Shown here in pieces: positions 53,187-60,359 of a DNA stretch of 64,000 nt. Source of the stretch: Streptomyces sp. BK340. Lineage in GTDB: Bacteria; Actinomycetota; Actinomycetes; Streptomycetales; Streptomycetaceae. The stretch is from positions 62,001 through 126,000 of the forward strand of contig NZ_VISR01000021.1 of the NCBI RefSeq assembly GCF_007827595.1. Direction: 5' to 3'. Each line of letters opens with the position of its first letter. Within the stretch, counting starts at the first letter, position 1. A program made the translations under genes and the position numbers. Below the pieces are notes generated by a model, which ran no database searches, was not told where the DNA came from, and saw only the letters and a program-made list of their open reading frames with translations.

Positions 53187-54115
53187 CGGGGCGCGGTGCG
53201 CGGGAACGGCCGATGGTTCCGCGCGCGCAGTTCCGGTCGTACTACGGCCGGCCCATCCTCAAGCGTCCCACCTGGAAGGTGCCGGACGTTCCGGGGTACC
53301 TCTTCCTCGGAGGCACAGCCGGTGCGTCGGCGACGATGGCGGCGGTGGCCGAACTGACCGGGCGTCGGGATCTGGCCGGGGCGGGCCGGCAGGTCGCTGC
53401 TGCCGCATCGGTGGCGAGCGTCGCCGCCCTGGTCCATGACCTCGGCCGTCCCGAGCGCTTCACGCACATGCTGCGCGTCTTCAAGCCCACGTCACCGCTG
53501 TCGGTGGGCTCCTGGATCCTCGCGCCGTTCTCGACGCTCGCCACCGCCGCGGCGGCCTCGCAGGTCACTGGAAGGCTGCCCGGGCCCGGCCGCGTCGCCG
53601 GAATCGGATCCGCCGTCCTGGGGCCGGCGATGTGCACGTACACCGCGGTCCTGCTCTCCGACACAGCGGTTCCGGCATGGCACGAGGCGTACCCGGAACT
53701 GCCGTACGTCTTCGCGGGCAGCGCGCTGACCAGCGCCGCGGGTGCGGCACTGCTCTGCGCGCCCCGTGCGGACCACGGTCCGCCGATCCGGATGGGCCTG
53801 CTCGGCGCGTGCATGGAACTCGCCGCGGTACGCCGCATCGAGCGACGGCTCGGGCTGGTCGGTGAGCCCTATGTGACGGGGCGGCCCGGGCGGCTGCTGA
53901 CCCTGAGCAAGGCGCTGGTCGTGGCCGGAGCCGGCCTGTCGCTTCTTCCGGGGCGTCGGGCGGCTCCGCTACTGGCGGGAGGCGCGTACCTGGCAGCGGG
54001 ACTGTGCACCCGGTTCGGAGTTTTCGCCGCGGGCATCGCGTCCGCTCAGGACCCGGTGTACGTGGTGACTCCGCAGCGGCAGCGCCTCGGGACCGAGGGT
54101 TCTGACGGCACCTAG
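53165..54115 (+). CDS. nrfD: NrfD/PsrC-type membrane subunit of formate dehydrogenase
   Basis: 316 aa, about eight helices, for example VPGYLFLGGTAGASATMAAV, VASVAALVHDLGRPERFTHM, WILAPFSTLATAAAASQVTG, TYTAVLLSDTAVPAWHEAYP and KALVVAGAGLSLLPGRRAAP. It matches NrfD/PsrC quinone-reducing membrane subunits rather than a cytochrome b FdnI. It overlaps fdhB and has GGGGCGGGGAAC upstream. Electrons likely go to the menaquinone pool. No FdhD or FdhE is encoded near. Confidence 0.9.
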   Translation: MGEDEAVTGRGARERPMVPRAQFRSYYGRPILKRPTWKVPDVPGYLFLGGTAGASATMAAVAELTGRRDLAGAGRQVAAAASVASVAALVHDLGRPERFTHMLRVFKPTSPLSVGSWILAPFSTLATAAAASQVTGRLPGPGRVAGIGSAVLGPAMCTYTAVLLSDTAVPAWHEAYPELPYVFAGSALTSAAGAALLCAPRADHGPPIRMGLLGACMELAAVRRIERRLGLVGEPYVTGRPGRLLTLSKALVVAGAGLSLLPGRRAAPLLAGGAYLAAGLCTRFGVFAAGIASAQDPVYVVTPQRQRLGTEGSDGT

Positions 54116-54179
54116 CCCGTGTCCGGGGCCCCCTCGGCAGCTGCCCCGACAACCCCCTCGCGCAAGGAGTCACGACTCA

Positions 54180-54738
54180 TGGTTACCGCTGTGCCAACAC
54201 CCTGGAAGGCAAGCCCGTCTCCGTCGGCGGCGCATCCCGCAGTCCCGGTGCGCTGATCAGCCGTACCCTGTCCGACGCCGGTGCCCGTGTGGCCGTGCAC
54301 TACAACAGTGAATCGTCCGCGGCCAAGGCCCAGGCCGTCGTGGACGAGATCACGGCCCAGGGCGGCGAGGCGTTCTCAGCGGACCGAGGACGGCGGCAAG
54401 ATCCTCGCCGTCGTCACCTCGCTGCTGGCCGGCTACACCGGCCTGTACTCGCTCTAAGCCGGCAGCAAGGCACCGGTCGAGGACTTCGCGCGCGCCCTGT
54501 CCAAGGAACTCTTCGGCCGGAACGTCTCCGTCAACACCATCGCTCCCGGGCCGATGGACACCGGCTTCTTCTATCCGCCCGAGACCGGCGACTCCGTCGC
54601 CTACCTGAAGGCCCGGCCATGAACGGCGACCTCACCGAGATCGAGTACATCGTCCCCTGGGTGAAGTTCTGCCTCACCGACGGCTGGTGGGCCAACGGCC
54701 AGGTGTTCTTCGTCAACGGAGGCTTCACCACCCGCTGA
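54180..54738 (+). pseudogene. SDR oxidoreductase pseudogene with stop in place of catalytic Tyr
   Basis: Pieces in several frames add up to an SDR: LEGKPVSVGGASRSPGALIS and TLSDAGARVAVHYNSESSAA, KAQAVVDEITAQGGEAFSAD, then GGKILAVVTSLLAGYTGLYS. At the YxxxK site the codon is TAA (SL-stop-AGSKAPVEDFARAL). It goes on with VSVNTIAPGPMDTGFFYPPE and ends IVPWVKFCLTDGWWANGQVF then FVNGGFTTR. Frame changes occur near 54240 and 54395, with a gap of about 60 residues in the middle. Confidence 0.85.
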
Positions 54739-54750
54739 ACACAGGGAAGT

Positions 54751-55719
54751 TCATGCCACGGGGTTGTCGCGCAGCCACGCCAGGACCTGCTGGGCATGCG
54801 CGTCGGGCGGGAAGACCGGGTAGAAGACATGCTCGATCACCCCGTCACGGATGACGAGGGTCAGCCGCTTGAACAGCGTCATCCCGTCGACGTCGAACGT
54901 GGGCAGGCCGAGAGCCGCGGCCAGGCTCAGCCGAGGATCGGAGAGCATGGCGAACGGCAGACGGAGCCGTTCGACGACCTCGCGCTGATAGGTGGTGTCC
55001 TGGCTGGACAGGCCGAAGACCCGCTGCGCGCCGGCCGCGAGAAGCTCTTGGTGGTGGTCCCTGAAGTCACAGGCTTCGGTGGTGCAGCCCCGGGCTCCGG
55101 GGATGGAGTCCCAGCCGTCGGGGAGGTCGGTGTCCGGGCGGCCCGTGAGCGGGTACACGTAGACGATCGTGCGGCCTGGGCCAAGGGTGTCGAGGCGGAC
55201 CATATCGCCTGTGGTGTTCGCCAGTTCGAGGTGGGGTGCCTTCAGGTCGCGAAGGTGGTCGGCCGCGCCGTCGTCCTCCGGGACGGGCAGGTCCGGAGGC
55301 AGGCGGTGGAAGTCGGTCATGGTGTGCTCTCCGTCGTCGGGCGCCGGGCTGCTGCTGTTGCGATGGGCGGCCTGTCTCAGATGCCGTATCAGGGTCGCTC
55401 GGCGGCCGGCCAGGGCCTCGATCCGCTCGGTCAGCTCGTCGATGGCCTCGCGATAGCCGGCCAGTGACGCCGGACAGTCGTCGGCGTGCTGCTGTCCGGA
55501 CGCCAGGCACTCAAGGAAAGGGCGTGTGCGCTCGACCGGGATGCCGAGGCTGCCGAGAGTCCGGATCTCACGCACCATCCGCACGTCGTCCTCGTCGTAG
55601 TCCCGGTACCCGTTGGCGAGCCGGCGCGGCGTGATCAATCCGAGCGATTCGTAGTAACGCACCGCTTTGATTGTCACGCCGGCGCGTCTGGCCAGCTCGC
55701 CGATCTTCATGCCGCTCAT
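54751..55719 (-). CDS. MerR regulator fused to a PrxQ/BCP-like peroxiredoxin
   Basis: 322 aa. Start chosen as the ATG at 55719, close after the predicted promoter; a GTG at 55725 is also in frame. An N-terminal MerR domain (about 1-110) reads MKIGELARRAGVTIKAVRYY then ESLGLITPRRLANGYRDYDE and a coiled helix to residue 110. The C-terminal 190 residues form a peroxiredoxin, with ELANTTGDMVRLDTLGPGRT and peroxidatic/resolving Cys pair C-x4-C in GARGCTTEACDFRDHHQELL, later GLSSQDTTYQREVVERLRLP and FDVDGMTLFKRLTLVIRDGV. A single chain could sense peroxide by its thiols and switch MerR activity. Operator at 55737-55760. Confidence 0.88.
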   Translation of the reverse strand: MSGMKIGELARRAGVTIKAVRYYESLGLITPRRLANGYRDYDEDDVRMVREIRTLGSLGIPVERTRPFLECLASGQQHADDCPASLAGYREAIDELTERIEALAGRRATLIRHLRQAAHRNSSSPAPDDGEHTMTDFHRLPPDLPVPEDDGAADHLRDLKAPHLELANTTGDMVRLDTLGPGRTIVYVYPLTGRPDTDLPDGWDSIPGARGCTTEACDFRDHHQELLAAGAQRVFGLSSQDTTYQREVVERLRLPFAMLSDPRLSLAAALGLPTFDVDGMTLFKRLTLVIRDGVIEHVFYPVFPPDAHAQQVLAWLRDNPVA

Positions 55720-55727
55720 CTCCACGA

Positions 55728-55760
55728 ACGCTAGACCTTGACCTCGAGGGCAAGGTCAAG
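55728..55760 (-). promoter_or_regulatory. MerR-type promoter and operator inside the GNAT gene end
   Basis: A perfect palindrome CTTGACCT-N8-AGGTCAAG spans 55737-55760. On the minus strand TTGACC (-35) and TAGCGT (-10, 55733-55728) are 20 bp apart, the long spacer typical of MerR-controlled promoters, with the operator between. The start codon follows only 9 nt after the -10. The site overlaps the last codons of the GNAT gene (55731-56168). Confidence 0.8.
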
Positions 55761-56168
55761 CCGCTCTCCGGGCTGGAGGGCGATCAGTCCGGCCGTCGTC
55801 TCGGCGAAGCCGCAGGCATCGAAGTAGAACGGACGCAGGTGGTCCTCGAAGTCGACGTGAAGCCACGCGCACTTCGCGGCACGGGCTTCTTCGGCTGCGA
55901 TCGCGACGAGCCTGGCGCCGACTCCTTGTGCCCGGCAGTGCCGGGCGACCACCGTGTCCAGGATGAACGCGTGAGTTCCGCCGTCCCAGACCACGTTGAC
56001 GAAGCCGACCAGCGAGCCGTCTTCCCACGCACAGACCCAGCCGAGGCTGTGGCGTTCAAGTCGCGCTCGCCAGTCGGTGTGACCGACCGGGTGACCGAAG
56101 CCTTCGGCGTGCAGCTCGTTCAGGGAGGCGTTGTCGACATCGGGCCGCCACTCGTACTTGATCGTCAC
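55731..56168 (-). CDS. GNAT family N-acetyltransferase
   Basis: 145 aa, one GNAT domain. Opening VDNASLNELHAEGFGHPVGH, strand 4 FILDTVVARHCRAQGVGARL then VAIAAEEARAAKCAWLHVDF. The pyrophosphate loop is CRAQGVGARLV, the usual RxxGxG/A. The end reads FYFDACGFAETTAGLIALQP. It may acetylate a small molecule or protein. The MerR-peroxiredoxin promoter lies within its 3' end, so the two genes could be separately transcribed but overlap physically. Confidence 0.85.
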   Translation of the reverse strand: MTIKYEWRPDVDNASLNELHAEGFGHPVGHTDWRARLERHSLGWVCAWEDGSLVGFVNVVWDGGTHAFILDTVVARHCRAQGVGARLVAIAAEEARAAKCAWLHVDFEDHLRPFYFDACGFAETTAGLIALQPGERLDLALEVKV

Positions 56169-56218
56169 GTACCGATCGTACGCTTCACCGGCCGACAGTC
56201 ACCTCGCGGTCCTGTTTC

Positions 56219-58054
56219 TCATGCATGGACAGCCGCCTCCGAGATCGCCGACGCCGCCGCCATGATGCTCAGTTGGGGATTCACCTGAGGGCAGCTGGGG
56301 AGCACGGAGGCGTCCGCGAGCAGTACTCCTTGTACGCCTCGGAGTCTGCCCCAAGGGTCGGCCGGGAAGCGGTGCGGGTCCGCTCCTGCGGCTGCCGTTC
56401 CGGTGGGGTGGTAGGCCGAGAGGTGGAGGTGGCGTGCGCTCGTGCCCGCCAGCACGGCGTCCAGTTCCGTGAGGCTGCGTACTCGGGGTGCGCGGGGGAT
56501 GCCGGTGAGGACTTCCTCGGCTCCTGCGGCGAACAGCAGCTCTCCCATGGCGCGCACGGCCCTCAGCAAGCGGCCCGCGTCGCGGCGGTCCAGGCCGTAG
56601 CGGATCAGCGTGCGGTCGCGGCCGAGGACGCGACCGGAGGGGCGGTCGGCGATCATCGCGCCGAGCGTGGCGAGCCGGTCGGCGGTCTCCAGTTCGCGGC
56701 GCAGCTCGGCACCCAGCCCGGGGAGGACGAAGGAGCCCATGCCGGGCGGGGTGGCGGTGGCCTCGATGAGGATGCCCTGCGAGTGGTGCTCCTCGACTCC
56801 GACGCTCTGCAGCACGCCTTCCCAGGCGGTGACCGGTTCGGCGAAGCGTCCGGCGACGCTCGTGGCCGGGTGGACGCTGAGATTGCCGCCGAGGCGGGGA
56901 TGCCGGCCCAGGCCGGAGCGGCGTAGGAGTGGCGGGGACTGCAGCGCGCCCGCGGCGACGACGACCAGGGGCGCGAGGATCTCGAAGGCGCCGCTCTCCC
57001 CGAAGCGTGCGCGTACCCCTGCCGTGCGCGGGCCTCCGGGCCGGTCCGTGTCGACGAGGATGCGCTCGGCTCGGGCTCCGGTGACGATACGCGCCCCCGC
57101 GGCGCAGGCCTCGGGCAGCACGGACAGCTGGACGCTCTGTTTGGCGCCGGTCGGACACCCCACCACGCACTGGCAGGAGCCCTGGCAGCCGGGCGCGTTG
57201 CGGCGCAGCGGCGCGGCCTGCCAGCCGAGCTCGCGCGCTCCGTCGAGCGCGCTGCGGCCGTTGTTGCCGAGGACGTCGACGGGTTGGGTGGCCACCCGCA
57301 GGGTGCGCTCGGCCTCGTCCAGACACCGGTCGAATCCGTCGGCGGGCGTGAATCCGAAGTCCTTGCTCCAGCGGGCCAGGACGTGCCCCGGAGTGCGGTA
57401 GCAGGTACCGGAGTTGACGACCGTGGTGCCGCCGACGGCGCGGCCCGTGGGCAGCAGCAGCGGTGGGTTGCCGACGACGACGGTGGCCCCGCCGTCCCGG
57501 TAGAGGTCGGTGAATCGGTCCAGTGGCGTGCGTCGGCCGAACGACTCGGTGGAGTGGTGCTGCCCCTCCTCCAGGACGACGACGTCCAGCCCGGCCCGGG
57601 CCAGCGTCCGTGCGGCCGTCGCCCCGCCGGCGCCCGAGCCGATGACGACTGCGTCGGCGGTGGAGCGCGCGGGCCAGGCGGGCGCGGGTGTCAGGTCGAG
57701 CGGCGGATCCTGGCGGGTGAGGCCGCGCGGTGCGGGACCGTCCTGGAGCATCCGCTCGGTCCCGGCGGCCAGGAGGACGGGCACCTTCAGTACGTCGAGG
57801 AGTGGGAGAAGGGCGGGTCGTGCGGCCAGTTCGGCCAGCACGGATTCCCGTTCGGGCGGGGTGAGTGCGCCGAGCGTGCGTCCGGTGCGTGTCATGGCGT
57901 AGGCGTCCACGCCGCGCGCTGCCGCCCGTAGGCCGGCCCGCGCGGCGAGCGGCATCGTGGTGAGGACCGTCTCCAGCCTGGCGGGGACCCGACGGGGCCA
58001 GTCGGCTGTGCCGTCGTCGGCGATCAGGGCGGACACGAGGCCGGTGAGCGTCAT
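56219..58054 (-). CDS. GMC-type FAD oxidoreductase
   Basis: 611 aa. FAD site AVVIGSGAGGATAARTLARA with GLDVVVLEEGQHHST, GMC signature VGGTTVVNSGTCYRTP, the Cys-rich loop APGCQGSCQCVVGCPTGAKQ seen in cholesterol/long-chain alcohol oxidase-like members, and the C-terminal His-Pro/Asn motif HLSAYHPTGTAAAGADPHRF ... CPQVNPQLSIMAAAS. The 150-residue N-terminal helical part is extra. No signal peptide. It oxidises an alcohol with FAD. The start codon overlaps the stop of the upstream gene (ATGA). Confidence 0.9.
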   Translation of the reverse strand: MTLTGLVSALIADDGTADWPRRVPARLETVLTTMPLAARAGLRAAARGVDAYAMTRTGRTLGALTPPERESVLAELAARPALLPLLDVLKVPVLLAAGTERMLQDGPAPRGLTRQDPPLDLTPAPAWPARSTADAVVIGSGAGGATAARTLARAGLDVVVLEEGQHHSTESFGRRTPLDRFTDLYRDGGATVVVGNPPLLLPTGRAVGGTTVVNSGTCYRTPGHVLARWSKDFGFTPADGFDRCLDEAERTLRVATQPVDVLGNNGRSALDGARELGWQAAPLRRNAPGCQGSCQCVVGCPTGAKQSVQLSVLPEACAAGARIVTGARAERILVDTDRPGGPRTAGVRARFGESGAFEILAPLVVVAAGALQSPPLLRRSGLGRHPRLGGNLSVHPATSVAGRFAEPVTAWEGVLQSVGVEEHHSQGILIEATATPPGMGSFVLPGLGAELRRELETADRLATLGAMIADRPSGRVLGRDRTLIRYGLDRRDAGRLLRAVRAMGELLFAAGAEEVLTGIPRAPRVRSLTELDAVLAGTSARHLHLSAYHPTGTAAAGADPHRFPADPWGRLRGVQGVLLADASVLPSCPQVNPQLSIMAAASAISEAAVHA

Positions 58055-59490
58055 CGTGTGCCCACCTCCGCGTGGGCCGTGCCCTCCAGCGACCACTCGG
58101 CCTCGGTCCGCCAGCCGCCGAACCACCACCGTTCCAGCAGGACGTGCGCGTCGGCGCGTTCGCTGTTGCGGCAGGTCGCGTGTTGGCCGTCGGGGTCGGT
58201 GTAGTCGAGGGCGAGGGTACGGTCCGCCCGCTGGGTGACCTCGACCCGGATCCGGCGCAGGCCGGCGCGGCCGGTGACCTTCCAGGTGGGCAGGGCGATG
58301 TCGGCGCGGAAGCGCCCCGCTCCGGCCCAGCCGGCGGCCGGCCGCTCGGGGCGGCGCGGCCAGGTGCGGCCCTGCCTGCGCAGCCGGAGGAAGACCATGG
58401 GGGGAAGCCTGCGCAGGCCCGGGCGCATGGAGACGGCGGCGACGATCTCCAGGACGTCTCCCCCGCCGAGGTCGGCGTGCAGCCAGGCCCAGCGGCGGGC
58501 GTTGCCATGGCCGTAGATGCGGGCGGAGGCGCCCGGGGCGGCGGTGAGGGTCAGCGTGGTGTCGTCGTGGGTGAAGGTGCCGTCGTAGGTGGCCCTGGCC
58601 GCGGGGAGCATCTGAGCGGCAGGCAGCAGGGGCCGGCGCCAGGACCAGCGGGGGAAGGTGAACAGCGGTTCGTCCGTGGGGCGTTCGGTCAGGTCCCAGC
58701 GCAGGGCGCCGCCCTCGGCCGCTCCGGACAGGTGTCCGGGCCGGACTTCGACCCCGTCGGCGCTGAAGCCGGCGTCGTCGGGAATCCACTTGGCGGGGCC
58801 GAAGCGGGCGTGCCGCACGGGTCCGTCCTTGGGGAAGACCGCGGCCCACCCGTGCGCGTACGGCTCGGATCCGTCGGCCGGCGCGGTCAGTTCGTGGTGC
58901 AGCCACAGTCCGCTGCCGGTGGCCGGGTCGGTGACGGTGGAGTACCAGACCTCCGTTCGGCCCCGCTCACCGCGCCAGCGGGGCGCGAGGAACGTGCCGG
59001 GATCCTGATGCCGTGGGAAGCGGAAACTGGCCAGGAAAGGGAGGAGTTGTGTGCCGAGGGGGAAGCGGAGGGTGCCGGTGCCGATCCGCACCCCGTCTTC
59101 CTGAAGGGTGTACGGCAGGACGGTCATCGAGACCACGGGCCTGCGCGGGGTGACGGACTTCCAGCCGTCGAGGGTGAGCCGGCGGCCTTCGGCGGTGAAG
59201 GCGATGCGGTAGCGGATCCGGCGTCGCGCGAGCGGCGAGATCTCCAACTCCCCTTCGGCGCAGGGGTCGTCTGCCCAGCCCGCGATCCGTATCCGGCCGG
59301 TGGCGCGGGCCTCGGTCGTACCGAGGAGGCGGAGAAGACGGTCGGCCGAGACGGTCAGATCGAGGCGGACCCGGCGTGCCCGGTCCTCCTCGTCGAGTCG
59401 CAGCGTGCCGAGCATCGTCTCGCGGAAGGCGCTGCCACGAGCGGGTGAGGCGGTGTTCGTTGTCGTGCGTGAGGTCGTCTGCCCGCTCAT
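58051..59490 (-). CDS. Lipocalin/CrtC- or tocopherol-cyclase-like protein
   Basis: 479 aa from the ATG at 59490, which overlaps the GntR stop. Beta-rich: RIRIAGWADDPCAEGELEIS, RIRYRIAFTAEGRRLTLDGW, FPKDGPVRHARFGPAKWIPD, YGHGNARRWAWLHADLGGGD. The Trp-Leu-His and His-Glu-Leu pattern resembles the CrtC/AttH or tocopherol cyclase lipocalin-like folds that add water to or cyclise isoprenoids. No signal peptide. It is sandwiched between GntR and GMC genes and is likely the substrate-handling partner of the oxidase. Family assignment is tentative. Confidence 0.7.
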   Translation of the reverse strand: MSGQTTSRTTTNTASPARGSAFRETMLGTLRLDEEDRARRVRLDLTVSADRLLRLLGTTEARATGRIRIAGWADDPCAEGELEISPLARRRIRYRIAFTAEGRRLTLDGWKSVTPRRPVVSMTVLPYTLQEDGVRIGTGTLRFPLGTQLLPFLASFRFPRHQDPGTFLAPRWRGERGRTEVWYSTVTDPATGSGLWLHHELTAPADGSEPYAHGWAAVFPKDGPVRHARFGPAKWIPDDAGFSADGVEVRPGHLSGAAEGGALRWDLTERPTDEPLFTFPRWSWRRPLLPAAQMLPAARATYDGTFTHDDTTLTLTAAPGASARIYGHGNARRWAWLHADLGGGDVLEIVAAVSMRPGLRRLPPMVFLRLRRQGRTWPRRPERPAAGWAGAGRFRADIALPTWKVTGRAGLRRIRVEVTQRADRTLALDYTDPDGQHATCRNSERADAHVLLERWWFGGWRTEAEWSLEGTAHAEVGTR

Positions 59491-60173
59491 GCGAGACCCT
59501 CCAGCATGATCCGCTCGGTTGCCGTCAGGTACTGCTCGGCCGCCCGCCGGGCGGCGGTCCCGTCTCCGCACGCCACCGCCTCGACCACCGGCTCCAGGCG
59601 TCCGCGGGCCGCCCCGGCGTCCGTGAACGGGCCCCGGAGTGCGGCCCGCACCGGCATATAGGCGTTGAAGAGGGTGTTGGTCAGCAGGACGTAGACGCGG
59701 TTGCCGGTGGCGCGGGCCAGGGCGCGGTGGACCTCGATGTCCGCGAGCTGTACGGCATCGGCGTCCGCCGCGTCCCCCACCACCGCCAGCAGCGCGCGCA
59801 GCTCGGCTCGCTGCCGGTCGGTCGCCCGCGCCGCGGCCCGCTCGGCGATCAACGCGCCGATGCTGTGCCGTACTTCGAAGACCTCGCCGATCCAGTCGGG
59901 GCTGTGCCGTACGAGCATGGGCAGCAGGTCGGCGCCGCCCAGCCGCAGGTAGTCCCGCACGCGGGTGCCGACGCCGTGCCGGGTCTCCAGCAGGCCGGCC
60001 TGCATCAGGCGGCCGAAGGCGTGCTTGAGGGTGGTGCGGGTGACGCCGTAACCGTCGGCGAGCGTGCGCTCGGGGGGCAGGTAACTGCCTGCCGGGTGGC
60101 GCCCGGCGAGGATGTCCTCACGCAGTCGGCTCTCCAGAACATCGACGATGGTCTCGCGGGGCAGTGCCTCCAC
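59487..60173 (-). CDS. GntR family regulator (FadR/FCD subfamily)
   Basis: 228 aa. HTH: LESRLREDILAGRHPAGSYL then PPERTLADGYGVTRTTLKHA and FGRLMQAGLLETRHGVGTRV. The C-terminal FCD-like helical domain contains WIGEVFEVRHSIGALIAERA and EVHRALARATGNRVYVLLTN, the ligand and metal site of the family. First gene of a coupled three-gene operon (GntR, lipocalin-like, GMC oxidase), all overlapped ATGA, so it is its probable autoregulator, responding to a lipid or acid. Confidence 0.9.
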   Translation of the reverse strand: MEALPRETIVDVLESRLREDILAGRHPAGSYLPPERTLADGYGVTRTTLKHAFGRLMQAGLLETRHGVGTRVRDYLRLGGADLLPMLVRHSPDWIGEVFEVRHSIGALIAERAAARATDRQRAELRALLAVVGDAADADAVQLADIEVHRALARATGNRVYVLLTNTLFNAYMPVRAALRGPFTDAGAARGRLEPVVEAVACGDGTAARRAAEQYLTATERIMLEGLA

Positions 60174-60274
60174 GCCGTCCTCCCGAGTGGCTCAGTGGAT
60201 GATCCACTCAACCAATATGTGTTCGTGGAGTCAATGGTCCAAGGGCCACGGATCGGGGTTCGCATCGCCCAACT

Positions 60275-60330
60275 CGGCCCAGGAAGCGGGTGGATGGAGC
60301 CTGCGTGACCTCCACCCGCTTCCTGGGCCG
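60275..60330 (-). terminator. Perfect 20-bp hairpin downstream of the beta-propeller gene
   Basis: Arms 60275-60294 and 60311-60330 are exact complements (CGGCCCAGGAAGCGGGTGGA) with a 16-nt loop. It lies 30 nt past the end of the minus-strand gene at 60360, just before the GntR operon promoter. Confidence 0.85.
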
Positions 60331-60359
60331 AACCTCCGTCAAGACGTGGCGGCTGTGCC

